A stretch of DNA of 64,000 bases from Emticicia aquatica (lineage in GTDB: Bacteria; Bacteroidota; Bacteroidia; Cytophagales; Spirosomataceae): the NCBI RefSeq assembly GCF_923079645.1, contig NZ_CAKLPY010000001.1, positions 558,001-622,000 of the forward strand, in the 5' to 3' direction. Position 1 is the first letter of the stretch. Each line of letters opens with the position of its first letter. Below are positions 1-8,436 of the stretch, in pieces. The translations under genes were made by a program, and so were the position numbers. The notes under the pieces are model-generated. The model was given only the letters and a program-made list of their open reading frames with translations. It was not told the origin of the DNA and made no database searches.

Positions 1-33
1 GCAAGAGAGTTTTCGGGGGAAATTTTAGGTTTA

Positions 34-67
34 GTCGGTAATGTTGCAAGCATTGCCGACTTTTTTT
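34..67 (+). terminator. Rho-independent terminator of an unseen upstream gene
   Basis: A 10-bp stem (34-43 with 51-60, one G-T wobble) and a 7-nt loop are followed directly by seven T on the plus strand. It would stop a plus-strand gene ending near or before the left edge, converging on the fecR-type gene. The unseen gene cannot be identified; one frame has a stop at 26-28. Confidence 0.7.
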
Positions 68-98
68 ATGCTTATTTTAATACTTTAATAACTGATGT

Positions 99-1187
99 TT
101 AACATCCTCGTCCATTGATAACGATTTGACTATCAATTACTTGGTAAGTTGCACCGATGGTTTTACAAATGATTTTTAATTTTTCAAAAAGGTCTTCATC
201 TTCCAATCCTACTGTTAAAGAGCAGCCCTTAAAAACTTCTTCATCAAACACAATATCAACGCCATAAGCGTCTTCTAGCAAGCTGAAAACGTTTTTGATT
301 GGTGTGTTTTCAAAAGTAAAATCATATTTTTTTGGTGATGAATCGACTAAAACTGGGTTTTCAACAAGCGATTTATTAAGTCTTTCTTCATTTCGTAAAT
401 AAATAGCCTCTTGGTTAGGCGTAAGCACAAGTCCCGAAAGTGTTTGGTTTTGTTTTTCTTCAATCAAATCAAATTCATATTTGGGGAAAACGGAAACCCG
501 TCCTGTACGAACCGAAACCGTTATGTTTTTATCATTTTCGTAGGCTTTTATTCGGAAACTCGTTCCTAAAACCTTTGTTACGATTTCATTGGCAAACACC
601 AAAAAGGGCTTTTCAGGATTTTTTGTAATATCGAAAAAAGCTTCTCCTTTCAAGTATACGATTCGTGTCTGAGCATTAAAATCTTGAGAATAACGTAAAC
701 GACTATTTCGTTCTAAACTTACCACACTTCCATCGCTTAAATGAATTCGCATTACTTTTCCAGTATTATTAACTTCCTCAATATCTTGTATTTGAGCGTT
801 TTTGCTCATAGATCGCAAGACTAAATTGGTCGAATCATTAGAAAAAAATTGGTAAATAAACCAACAACCTATTAATAATGCCACTGATGCAGCAACCCTA
901 AGAATGTTGAATCTGAAACGCAAAATTTTTGATTTTTTTGGTAAACTTGTCTGAATGTTTTTCCAAATAATATCTGCCGTTTGTGTGTCGTTGGTGGTTT
1001 TTTGTGATTCTCTTAAATCAAGAATCAATTGTTTGGCAATGAAGACTTTATTGGTCTGATTGGGAAAATTGACGAGGTAGTTTTTCCAGAAAATACTATC
1101 GACAGAATCAGGATGAAGCACCCAATTTTTGAATGAATCGTCCGATAAAAAATCTTCAATTTCAAAAGTAGAATAATCGCCTGTCAT
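99..1187 (-). CDS. FecR family anti-sigma factor with DUF4974-type C-terminus
   Basis: This is an inner-membrane anti-sigma factor that would relay a periplasmic signal to the ECF sigma factor encoded just upstream. A cytoplasmic N-terminal part of about 90 residues is followed by one membrane segment (about residues 93-116), a FecR domain (about 145-215, with DGSVVSLERNSRLRY and a GEAFFDI motif) and a C-terminal DUF4974-like domain from about 290. Length (362 residues) is normal for the Bacteroidota family. The sigma gene lies 81 bp upstream on the same strand. In this phylum such pairs usually precede a SusC/SusD pair; here the next feature downstream is a terminator facing the gene, so the target is not adjacent. 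Family assignment is secure; the regulated target is unknown. Confidence 0.9.
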   Translation of the reverse strand: MTGDYSTFEIEDFLSDDSFKNWVLHPDSVDSIFWKNYLVNFPNQTNKVFIAKQLILDLRESQKTTNDTQTADIIWKNIQTSLPKKSKILRFRFNILRVAASVALLIGCWFIYQFFSNDSTNLVLRSMSKNAQIQDIEEVNNTGKVMRIHLSDGSVVSLERNSRLRYSQDFNAQTRIVYLKGEAFFDITKNPEKPFLVFANEIVTKVLGTSFRIKAYENDKNITVSVRTGRVSVFPKYEFDLIEEKQNQTLSGLVLTPNQEAIYLRNEERLNKSLVENPVLVDSSPKKYDFTFENTPIKNVFSLLEDAYGVDIVFDEEVFKGCSLTVGLEDEDLFEKLKIICKTIGATYQVIDSQIVINGRGC

Positions 1188-1268
1188 TAGATAAAAAGTT
1201 TTCTTTATTACCTAATGGAAGGAAACTATTATTTTAATCCTATTTTTTTGAAAAATTTTTATAAAAAT

Positions 1269-1862
1269 TTAAAACCAATTAAAAATAAATGGAAGAAAGA
1301 TTGAGTATTTGATATTTTCTTTCAAAAATTTAAGAGAAGAATAAAGTAATTTACAAGCAGATTGATAGTTCAAATCCATCATTTGGGCAATTTCTTCGTT
1401 AGAAAAATCATGAAAATAACGCAGATTGATGGCTTCCTGTTGGCGTTTGGTAAGCTGAGAAATAGCAGTTTTTAATTGTTCGATATGCTGTACTTGTGTT
1501 TCATTTTCGAGCATTTGATACTCAAAAGATTGTTCAAACAATAATTCATAAGTATCATCAATTGAGTCAAAATGTTCATGTTGAAGAAGCTGTGTGAGTT
1601 TGTTTCTTAATGCCCGAAATAAATAAAATTTAATCGAATCGGTTTCGCTTAATCTTTGGCGGCTGTTCCAGAGTTCAACAAATAAGTCTTGAATTGCATC
1701 TTGAATCAATTGTCGATTGGATGTTATTTTATAGCCATAATTGATTAATGCTTGAATATAATTTTGATAAATCTCACCAAAAGCATGCTCATTTCCAGCC
1801 TTAAAAGCCTTCCAAAGCAAGGTTTCATCAATTCCTGTTTTATGTTTAATTGTGAAATTCAT
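1269..1862 (-). CDS. ECF RNA polymerase sigma-70 factor
   Basis: This 197-residue protein has the two-domain build of an extracytoplasmic-function sigma factor: region 2 at about residues 20-90 and region 4 at about 128-180, with the helix-turn-helix around FSNEEIAQMMDLNYQSACKL. It would direct core polymerase to a small set of promoters when released by the FecR protein encoded directly downstream. The start is the ATG at 1860-1862, and the upstream 100 bp to the AraC-type gene is AT-rich with no clear promoter. The C-terminus ends in a hydrophobic tail (FLPFIFNWF), as in other Bacteroidota FecI-like factors. Confidence 0.9.
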   Translation of the reverse strand: MNFTIKHKTGIDETLLWKAFKAGNEHAFGEIYQNYIQALINYGYKITSNRQLIQDAIQDLFVELWNSRQRLSETDSIKFYLFRALRNKLTQLLQHEHFDSIDDTYELLFEQSFEYQMLENETQVQHIEQLKTAISQLTKRQQEAINLRYFHDFSNEEIAQMMDLNYQSACKLLYSSLKFLKENIKYSIFLPFIFNWF

Positions 1863-1965
1863 TCATTTTGATCTTTTAATTGCAATATTTCAATAAAAAA
1901 CATTGTAAAAATAATACTTGCTATTTTAAGTATGTGAATCAAAAATAAACTAATACTATTCAAAA

Positions 1966-2874
1966 TCAATACTTTATGAGGTACTCTTTTGGAGTCGTTC
2001 CTGTTTGATTTTTAAAAAATCTCGCAAAATTACTAGGTGTTTGATTACAGAGTTTTACGGCTATTTCGGCAACTTGTAAATTTGAATATTTTAGTAATGT
2101 TTTGGCTTCCAAAATTAACATTTCGTTGAGTAAATCTTGTGCTGTTTTATCAATACTATTTTTTACACATTTATTCAAATAATTGGGCGAAATATGCAAA
2201 ATTTCGGCATATTCGGTGATACTTTGTTTCTGATAAATATTTTGTGCTAAAGCATTTTTATACTGTTCGGTTACTTGAAAAAATGCGTTTTTGGTCTTTT
2301 TGGTTTGGTGTGGTATTTCCTTTTTGATTTCCTCAAAAAGTGTTAATAAATAGGCTGCTGTAAGGTTGGTATCAATGTCATTTTGGTCTTCATAAAGAGA
2401 TAATAATCGTTCAAAAATACATTCAATTTGTTTTTGAGTATTTGGTGAAAGTTGGATTATTGGATTTGATTGAAATTGAAAAAAAGAAAAGTGTTCATTG
2501 AGGTAATTTTTAGGCAAAAACTGAAATATTTTTTCATCAAAATGACAGAAAAAACCTTCAATATCTGGACTCATCATTTCATGTTGTGTAATCTGATAGG
2601 CAGGTAAAAAGAAAATGGTCGATTTGCCAAATTCATAACTATTGAGTCCTTTGCTACGTTTAGTTGATCCTTTTTTTAAATACAAAAAATCAAAAATTGT
2701 TTTGCGGTGAGGCGGCAACGGAAACTTGATTTTATGTACAAAGTCTTCTAAGCGATTGACATGAAAAAACTGGTGTTTTGTATTTGAAATGACAGGCTGC
2801 CAATCAATCGAATGTGAATGGAAACCTGTCATTTCTGAAGGTTGAAGGGTAGGTATTTTTTCTGCTTGACTCAT
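1966..2874 (-). CDS. AraC family transcriptional regulator
   Basis: A DNA-binding activator with an N-terminal ligand-sensing domain of about 190 residues and a C-terminal double helix-turn-helix of about 100 residues, ending in the typical FARFFKNQTGTTPKEY signature. I prefer the ATG at 2872-2874; an in-frame TTG at 2919 would add 15 residues but lies almost against the upstream stop. The gene is last in a minus-strand operon after the cyclase gene (about 50 bp apart), so it probably regulates that operon (inference). The inverted repeat upstream of the first operon gene (6307-6339) is a possible binding site. The inducer is unknown. Confidence 0.85.
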   Translation of the reverse strand: MSQAEKIPTLQPSEMTGFHSHSIDWQPVISNTKHQFFHVNRLEDFVHKIKFPLPPHRKTIFDFLYLKKGSTKRSKGLNSYEFGKSTIFFLPAYQITQHEMMSPDIEGFFCHFDEKIFQFLPKNYLNEHFSFFQFQSNPIIQLSPNTQKQIECIFERLLSLYEDQNDIDTNLTAAYLLTLFEEIKKEIPHQTKKTKNAFFQVTEQYKNALAQNIYQKQSITEYAEILHISPNYLNKCVKNSIDKTAQDLLNEMLILEAKTLLKYSNLQVAEIAVKLCNQTPSNFARFFKNQTGTTPKEYLIKY

Positions 2875-2925
2875 TTTAACGTAGGTCAGTGGTTTCAAAA
2901 ATTCTATGAAATTTACCAATTCTTC

Positions 2926-3684
2926 TTATTCAATAATTGCTACGGCTCTTGTCCATCCTGCACTTGCACCTTTGATTTTTGCAGGAAAACAAGCTACTTT
3001 AAACCCAAAAGGAGGCAATTGCTCCAAATTAGCTAATTTTTCAATCTGACAATATTCTTTTTCAATACCTACATAATGTGCTTGCCAAATAACGCCGTCT
3101 CTCGGATTAGCTTTATAATCTGCAGCTTGAATGTGCAGTGGAATATCCCAACCCCAGCCATCTGTTCCCATGACTTTGATGCCTTGGTCGATGAGCCAAT
3201 GCGTTGCTTTTGCCGAAGCTCCTACGTGAATTTTTACAAAATCATCATCATGAATCCTTTTGTCAGCATCACAACGAATCAAGACAATATCGAAGGGTTT
3301 TAAAGTATAATTAATGGCCGCTAATTTTTCTATCAAATCTTCGGGTTCAAACATGTAGCCGTCAGGTTTATCGGTAAAATCCAAAACAACGCCATCGTGA
3401 AAAAACCAATCCAAAGGCATTTCATCAATCGTGCGAGAAGGTTTTCCTTCGCAAGTTGGATAATAATGGTACGGTGCGTCTACGTGCGTTCCGCAGTGAC
3501 TTGTTACTGTCAAAAATTCGCCAGCAGGGCCATTTCCATTAATAAAAACTTCTCCTGCAATGCCTTCAAAGAGTTTTCCTCCCATTTTTTTTGCTCCTTC
3601 TTTGTGGTCTTCATACACAATTTTAGTTGGAAGCGGTTCTTTTATTTCCTCTGAAATTGTTACAGATAAATCTATTATTTTCAT
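2926..3684 (-). CDS. Cyclase / kynurenine formamidase-like metal hydrolase
   Basis: The protein (252 residues) belongs to the cyclase family that includes kynurenine formamidase and isatin hydrolase. The metal-binding signature is visible as CGTHVDAPYHYYP around residues 63-75. Members hydrolyse amide or lactone-type bonds using a divalent metal. It is fourth in an operon of ABM, HisD-like, SDR, cyclase and AraC genes. No tryptophan-pathway genes are nearby, so a kynurenine role is unlikely and the substrate is probably a catabolic intermediate (inference). The ATG at 3684 is preceded by a good Shine-Dalgarno sequence, which is unusual in this phylum. Confidence 0.8.
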   Translation of the reverse strand: MKIIDLSVTISEEIKEPLPTKIVYEDHKEGAKKMGGKLFEGIAGEVFINGNGPAGEFLTVTSHCGTHVDAPYHYYPTCEGKPSRTIDEMPLDWFFHDGVVLDFTDKPDGYMFEPEDLIEKLAAINYTLKPFDIVLIRCDADKRIHDDDFVKIHVGASAKATHWLIDQGIKVMGTDGWGWDIPLHIQAADYKANPRDGVIWQAHYVGIEKEYCQIEKLANLEQLPPFGFKVACFPAKIKGASAGWTRAVAIIE

Positions 3685-3692
3685 ATAATCGT

Positions 3693-3700
3693 TCTCCTTA
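3693..3700 (-). promoter_or_regulatory. Shine-Dalgarno-like site before the cyclase gene
   Basis: On the minus strand TAAGGAGA lies 8 nt before the ATG at 3684. Most genes here have no recognisable Shine-Dalgarno. The site overlaps a short palindrome, CCTTATTATAAGG (3696-3708), which could hide part of it in a hairpin. Effect on translation is inferred. Confidence 0.45.
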
Positions 3701-3741
3701 TAATAAGGTTTTTTTTAATTTTTAGTGCTTATTATTATTTA

Positions 3742-4479
3742 TTACTTTAAAAGTCTTCCACCATCAACAGTAATAATATTTCCAGTAGAAAAAGTAAGTT
3801 GAGTCGCTACCGAAAATACCGCATTTGCTACATCTTTTCCTAAAGCAAACCGCTGAAGAGGCGTATTATCCATTTGATTTTTCAAGAAAACGGGGTCAAA
3901 ATTCTTGGTATATTCGCCTTCCACAAAACCTGGTGAAACCGACACAACCCTAATTTTTGGGGCTAAAGCTCGACCAAGCGACCGAGTCATTGAATCAATA
4001 GCGGCTTTTGAGGCACAATAAGCTACATTCGACCCGATGCCATAAATACCTGCAATCGAAGAAATATTTACAATGAGAGCGGTCTCTTCACTTGATTTAG
4101 TCAATAAATCTTTGAAAGCACGTGTCATGGCAAACGTTCCACGAAAATTTGTTTGCATGATTTTGTCAATCCATTCGTCGGTCAAAGCATCCAAATTATC
4201 GTGCGGAACGGGTGTTGTGATGCCTGCATTATTAACTAAAACATCTATTTTTCCATACTTTTTTGTAACAAACTCTTGCAATTCGGCAACTTTTTGAGCG
4301 TCGGTTGTTGGTGCATGAAAAATTGAATGATTGCCATTGGGTAATTTTTTCAAAAGCTCTTCGGCTTTTTGTGCATTTGAATTGTAAGTAATGATTACAT
4401 CATAACCATTTTGTGCAAATTTTTGGCAAATGGCCGAGCCAATTTCGCCTGCACCACCCGTAACTAATACAGTTTTCAT
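3742..4479 (-). CDS. SDR family NAD(P)-dependent oxidoreductase
   Basis: A classical short-chain dehydrogenase of 245 residues. The nucleotide-binding motif TGGAGEIG is at residues 7-14, the NNAG motif near residue 87, and the catalytic Ser and the YCASKAA (YxxxK) motif near 140-160. It would reduce or oxidise a hydroxyl/keto group with NAD(P). Its ATG overlaps the stop of the upstream HisD-like gene by 4 bp (ATGA), which argues for translational coupling and a shared pathway. Closest in style to 3-oxoacyl-ACP reductase-like (FabG-type) proteins, but the operon suggests catabolism. Substrate unknown. Confidence 0.85.
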   Translation of the reverse strand: MKTVLVTGGAGEIGSAICQKFAQNGYDVIITYNSNAQKAEELLKKLPNGNHSIFHAPTTDAQKVAELQEFVTKKYGKIDVLVNNAGITTPVPHDNLDALTDEWIDKIMQTNFRGTFAMTRAFKDLLTKSSEETALIVNISSIAGIYGIGSNVAYCASKAAIDSMTRSLGRALAPKIRVVSVSPGFVEGEYTKNFDPVFLKNQMDNTPLQRFALGKDVANAVFSVATQLTFSTGNIITVDGGRLLK

Positions 4480-5759
4480 ATCGTTTTTTTATAGCGTCTT
4501 ACTCTTATATCTGCTTGTTCTTTATGCCCAGCAAAATTTTCAATGGCACAAAGTCTTGAGCAATATTCACCAATTAATGCACTAGCTTCGGGTGTTCTGA
4601 CTTCTTGATAAGTGCAGGTCTTCATGAATTTCCCAACCCATAAACCGCCCGTATATTTAGCACCGTGCTTGGTTGGAAGCGTATGATTTGTGCCAATAAC
4701 TTTATCGCCATAAGCCACGTTAGTGTATTTTCCGAGAAATAATGCTCCAAAATTGGTCATTTTTTCAAGAAAATAACGAGGATTGGCCGTCATTACCTGT
4801 ACGTGTTCGCTAGCAATCAAGTCAGCTTCAGCAACCATTTCGTCGATACTGTCAACCAAAATAACTTGTCCATAATCTCTCCAAGAAACACTGGCAATAT
4901 CTGCAGTTGGTAAAACCGTTAATTGACGCTCTACTTCTTTGATAGTTTCGTAAGCTAGCTGCTCCGAATTTGTCAACAAAATAGCAGGTGAAGTTGGGCC
5001 GTGTTCTGCTTGTCCAAGTAAATCAGTTGCACAAATTTCAGCGTCGCTTGTATCGTCGGCAATAACTAAGGTTTCAGTTGGCCCAGCCAGTAAATCAATA
5101 CCAATTTTGCCAAATAATTGTCTTTTAGCTTCCGCAACGTAGGCATTTCCAGGGCCAACAATCATATCAACCGATTCAATTGTTTCTGTTCCCAAAGCCA
5201 TTGCTGCAATGGCTTGTACGCCACCAAGCAAGTAAATTTCGTCCGCTCCCGCCAAGTGCATGGCTGCAACTGTTGCCGCTGGAATTTCTCCTTTAATGGG
5301 CGGCGTACAAGCAATCACTCGTTTTACACCTGCAACTTTGGCGGTTAAGACGCTCATGTGAGCAGAAGCAACCATCGGATATCGACCTCCTGGCACATAA
5401 CAGCCGACACTATTTACGGGAATATTGCGATGACCCAAGAAAACACCAGGAAGAGTTTCAACTTCAATATCTTTTAGAGCATTTTTTTGATGCGTGGCAA
5501 AATTTCTTATTTGCGTTTGGGCAAACTTAATGTCTTCAATGACTTGTTCGGGCAGAGTATTGATGATTGATTCAATTTGTTCATTGGATAATTTAAAGCT
5601 TTCGGGCGACCAATTGTCCAATTTTTCTGAAATTGACCTTACGGCAGCATCGCCACCCATCTTAATTTCGTTCAAAAGGTTTTCAACAGTTTCTCTAACT
5701 TTCTTGTCGTTCGATTCGGCTTCAAACAAAGCAATTGCTTCTTTTATGATACGTTTCAT
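4476..5759 (-). CDS. Histidinol dehydrogenase-like protein, catabolic paralogue
   Basis: The 427-residue protein has the full HisD fold, including [16 protein letters not shown] for nucleotide binding and the SEHVQ motif that holds the general base. The GTNHTLPT segment is followed by [15 protein letters not shown] instead of the serine/glycine-rich stretch of biosynthetic HisD. That form is typical of catabolic relatives such as the sulfopropanediol dehydrogenase type, which oxidise an alcohol to an acid with two NAD. There are no other his genes near. It lies between an ABM gene (9 bp upstream) and an SDR gene (4-bp overlap). I infer an alcohol-to-carboxylate step in an unknown catabolic route; calling it HisD of histidine synthesis would be wrong here. 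Confidence 0.8.
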   Translation of the reverse strand: MKRIIKEAIALFEAESNDKKVRETVENLLNEIKMGGDAAVRSISEKLDNWSPESFKLSNEQIESIINTLPEQVIEDIKFAQTQIRNFATHQKNALKDIEVETLPGVFLGHRNIPVNSVGCYVPGGRYPMVASAHMSVLTAKVAGVKRVIACTPPIKGEIPAATVAAMHLAGADEIYLLGGVQAIAAMALGTETIESVDMIVGPGNAYVAEAKRQLFGKIGIDLLAGPTETLVIADDTSDAEICATDLLGQAEHGPTSPAILLTNSEQLAYETIKEVERQLTVLPTADIASVSWRDYGQVILVDSIDEMVAEADLIASEHVQVMTANPRYFLEKMTNFGALFLGKYTNVAYGDKVIGTNHTLPTKHGAKYTGGLWVGKFMKTCTYQEVRTPEASALIGEYCSRLCAIENFAGHKEQADIRVRRYKKTI

Positions 5760-5768
5760 TGTAGTAAA

Positions 5769-6056
5769 TCAAATTAAATTAAAATGTTCGGCAACAGGTG
5801 GATTTTGGAAAAAAGGCGACAAAATAGCCCTCCACTCAATAAATAAAGGTGATTGGCGAAAGCCAATTGTGTGGTCTTCGAGTGTTTCCCAATAAATAAA
5901 AACATTAAATTTGGTTGACACTTCAATACATTGGTGTAATTCGACGCTAATAAAGCCTTTCGACTGTGAAACGACGAGTTTAGCTGCTTGAAAAGCCTCT
6001 TTTAAAGCTTCTTGGCTTCCTTCTTTGATATCTAAAGTTGCAATTTCTAAAATCAT
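5769..6056 (-). CDS. Antibiotic biosynthesis monooxygenase (ABM) domain protein
   Basis: A 95-residue single-domain protein of the ABM ferredoxin-like fold, the family of quinol monooxygenase YgiN. The N-terminal strand (ILEIATLDIKEGS) and the mid segment SKGFISVELHQCIE are characteristic. Such proteins oxidise quinols or act as small dimeric accessory proteins without a cofactor. It is the first gene of the minus-strand operon and is separated from the HisD-like gene by 9 bp. A role in handling an aromatic or quinol intermediate is possible but not shown. Confidence 0.75.
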   Translation of the reverse strand: MILEIATLDIKEGSQEALKEAFQAAKLVVSQSKGFISVELHQCIEVSTKFNVFIYWETLEDHTIGFRQSPLFIEWRAILSPFFQNPPVAEHFNLI

Positions 6057-6463
6057 AATTCTTGGTTATCAATTTATTTACTTGCAAAAATCATTTTTTT
6101 TAATAAAAAAGTCCAATATTTGTTTCTTGAGTTTTTAATAAGAAATAATTATTGGAAATTGTGAAAAATGTAGAATCAAGCGTTTTAACTTAGAAAAGTA
6201 TCTTAAAAAGCTGTTTAGAATCAAATGATTTGATGATGATTTTGAGATATTTTTGTTTAGTTTGTCGATAATATTTCAAATGATTCAAAGAGAGAGGCGA
6301 ACCGAATTTGTCGATAAAAACTGCCGAGTTATCGACAAACTGAAAGAATTAAACCCATCGGTCGAGTATTTTAATGGATGTGTATAATTACTAAAAAACA
6401 TTCATTCTCAATAACTAATTTTGGCGTTATAAAACAACAATTAGTTACTGAACAAATACTAAA
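6057..6463. promoter_or_regulatory. Divergent intergenic region with inverted-repeat operator candidate
   Basis: These 407 bp separate the minus-strand ABM operon from the plus-strand secreted gene and hold no convincing gene. The undecamer TTTGTCGATAA occurs at 6261-6271 and 6307-6317, and its reverse complement at 6329-6339. The last two form an inverted repeat with an 11-nt spacer. TAATTTTG at 6416-6423 fits the Bacteroidota -7 consensus TAnnTTTG for the rightward gene, without a clear -33 box. The repeats look like a regulator binding site; the operon-encoded AraC protein is the obvious candidate (inference). Confidence 0.55.
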
Positions 6464-7750
6464 ATGATAAAATTGATTTTCACGCTACCACTATTATTGT
6501 TGAGTCTTTGGGCAAATTTTAGCTCAATAAAAACGACTCATCAACCTGCTGAAATGACTCTTTGCGTGTCAATGCCAAATGAGGAGGCAAATCAAAATCT
6601 AAGAAAAATTTTGGATAATGATTTTAATTCGTTTGAAAATGACTCTACAAAAGCTTATACAATGCCCTTGCTTACTCAAACACCAAAAGGCGATTTAATG
6701 CTTTCTTGGACCGAAAAAGATGAACAAGGAAATACTTCTTTTTGTGTGGCTTTTTCGAGTGATAAAGGTAAATCTTTCGCAGAAAAGAAAACTATTTATT
6801 CAGGAAAAGGCATATCCAATAGCAGAATGATGCGTGCCAAAGTGCTTGCAAAAAAAGATGGTAGTTTGGTTGCAGTTTTCTCAAATCGCTCAGATGCTGC
6901 CCCAAGCCAATCGGGGAGGGGTAGTTCTCGTTCGGCAGATATTGTTTATTGTGTTTCAAAAGATGGCGGTTCAACTTGGACAAGTCCAAAATCAGTTGAT
7001 GCCGACCCAACTCAAGGAATTGTTAGAGGTTTTTTTGATGCCGCTTTGATGGCTAATGATGAAGTAGCCGTGGCATATCTGAAAGATGTAGCCAATAGCA
7101 AAAAGTTTGAAGAAAGGGATTTACGACTTGTAATTACTAAAAATGGTGTGTTTCAACCTGAAAGAGTAATTGACCCAGTGGTCTGTGACTGTTGCCCAAT
7201 AAGCCTTTTATTAGATGCAAATGGTGCGTTGAATGTGTATTATCGTGATAATAACGACAACATTCGTGATATGGCAAAAATGACTTCAACAGACAATGCT
7301 GAAACATTTTCAAAACCGCAAATTTTACACAACGACCAATGGAAAATTAATGGTTGCCCACACAGCGGTGCAATTTCGAGTACCTACGGCAAAAGTGCAT
7401 TAATTGTATGGTTTTCGGGGGCAGAAACAGAATCAGGATTGAGATTAGTTACGCAAGAAGGCAAAAAACTTTTTGTTCTGAGCGACGTTTCTGCAAAAAA
7501 TGCGTATCTATTGGAAGCACCAAAAGCCTCAGTTATGCTATGGGAACAAAACAAAGGCGAAAACAATGTTTCTCAAATTGCATTCAGAAAAATCAATAAT
7601 GATAAAGTTTCGGAAACAAATTGGGTAAACGGCTCTAGCAATGGTACAAACTCGTCTGGCTTAGTGATTGATAATCAGTTACTTATAGCGTATGAAGTGA
7701 AGCAGGCAAACAAAAAAAATAGCATCAAAATAAGTACAGTTACTTTATAA
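6464..7750 (+). CDS. Secreted sialidase-fold (BNR/Asp-box) protein with CxCC motif
   Basis: A 428-residue exported protein with an N-terminal hydrophobic signal (residues 1-17). Several Asp-box-like repeats are visible (SSDKGKSF near 98-105, SKDGGSTW near 165-172, STDNAETF near 275-282), pointing to a six-bladed beta-propeller of the sialidase superfamily. Unusual features are C241-D-C243-C244-P and a later G-C298-P-H300, which could form a disulfide or metal site. I see no firm set of sialidase catalytic residues, so enzymatic sialidase activity is not supported. It is followed after 34 bp by a YceI gene and probably co-transcribed with it. Confidence 0.7.
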   Translation: MIKLIFTLPLLLLSLWANFSSIKTTHQPAEMTLCVSMPNEEANQNLRKILDNDFNSFENDSTKAYTMPLLTQTPKGDLMLSWTEKDEQGNTSFCVAFSSDKGKSFAEKKTIYSGKGISNSRMMRAKVLAKKDGSLVAVFSNRSDAAPSQSGRGSSRSADIVYCVSKDGGSTWTSPKSVDADPTQGIVRGFFDAALMANDEVAVAYLKDVANSKKFEERDLRLVITKNGVFQPERVIDPVVCDCCPISLLLDANGALNVYYRDNNDNIRDMAKMTSTDNAETFSKPQILHNDQWKINGCPHSGAISSTYGKSALIVWFSGAETESGLRLVTQEGKKLFVLSDVSAKNAYLLEAPKASVMLWEQNKGENNVSQIAFRKINNDKVSETNWVNGSSNGTNSSGLVIDNQLLIAYEVKQANKKNSIKISTVTL

Positions 7751-7784
7751 TTTTTATTAAACCCTTAATTTTATCTTTCTAATC

Positions 7785-8357
7785 ATGAAAAAAACTAGTT
7801 TAATTTTTGCATTTATTTTCATTTCAAGTCTTTCTTTTGCCCAATGGTCAATCGACAAAGGTCACACAAAATTTGCATTCATCGCCGAGCATCATGGTTT
7901 ATCGGAAGTGGATGGCTATTTTAAGAAATTTGATGGTAAAATAACGACTGCAAAAGATGATTTATCAGATGCTGTTTTTGAAATTTCAATAGAGTCAGCA
8001 AGTATTAATACTGACCTCGAAATGCGTGATAATCATCTCAAAAGTGAAGATATGTTTAATGTAGAAAAATTTCCTGCCATTACTTTTAAAAGCACTTCTT
8101 TTACTAAAATAGCTGGAAATAAATATAAAATGCTTGGAGATATGACTATCAAAGGTGTAACGAAACCAATCACGTTAGATGTAACGATGAACGGCCCAAT
8201 GGCTCATCCAGACCCAAGAAACAAAACTCCACAAATAGGAATTAAAGCAACAACAACAATCAAAAGAAGTGATTTTGGTATTGGTGGAAAATTAGCAACC
8301 GTGATGGTTGGAGACGAAATTGCGATTCGTGCGACTGGCGAATTTCAGAAGAAATAA
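7785..8357 (+). CDS. YceI family periplasmic lipid-binding protein
   Basis: The protein (190 residues) starts with a clear signal peptide ending near FAQ (residue 19) and has the YceI beta-barrel pattern: WSIDKGHTKFAF at the start of the mature chain, a central AVFEISIESASINT and HLKSEDMFNVEKFP, and a closing DFGIGG segment. YceI proteins bind isoprenoid or other amphiphilic ligands. The gene follows the sialidase-fold gene and ends at a strong bidirectional terminator. Ligand and role are unknown. Confidence 0.9.
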   Translation: MKKTSLIFAFIFISSLSFAQWSIDKGHTKFAFIAEHHGLSEVDGYFKKFDGKITTAKDDLSDAVFEISIESASINTDLEMRDNHLKSEDMFNVEKFPAITFKSTSFTKIAGNKYKMLGDMTIKGVTKPITLDVTMNGPMAHPDPRNKTPQIGIKATTTIKRSDFGIGGKLATVMVGDEIAIRATGEFQKK

Positions 8358-8378
8358 TTTTAAGTTTTTTAAGATTTT

Positions 8379-8422
8379 TTGCCGTCGATGTATTCTTCAA
8401 AATACATCGACGGCAATTTTTT
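8379..8422. terminator. Bidirectional terminator between yceI-type and lysR-type genes
   Basis: A perfect 16-bp stem (8379-8394 with 8401-8416), a 6-nt loop, six T after it and a T/A-rich stretch before it. It lies between convergent genes ending at 8357 and 8437 and can serve both. Confidence 0.88.
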
Positions 8423-8436
8423 AGAAAAATAAGTCA

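Noticed and set aside
4476..5759. Histidinol dehydrogenase of histidine biosynthesis
   Set aside because: No other his genes nearby, an operon of catabolic-type genes, and a loop after GTNHTLPT that differs from biosynthetic HisD.
6464..7750. Exo-alpha-sialidase by Asp-box repeats
   Set aside because: Asp-boxes show the fold only; I could not identify the arginine triad, Tyr and Glu needed for sialidase activity.
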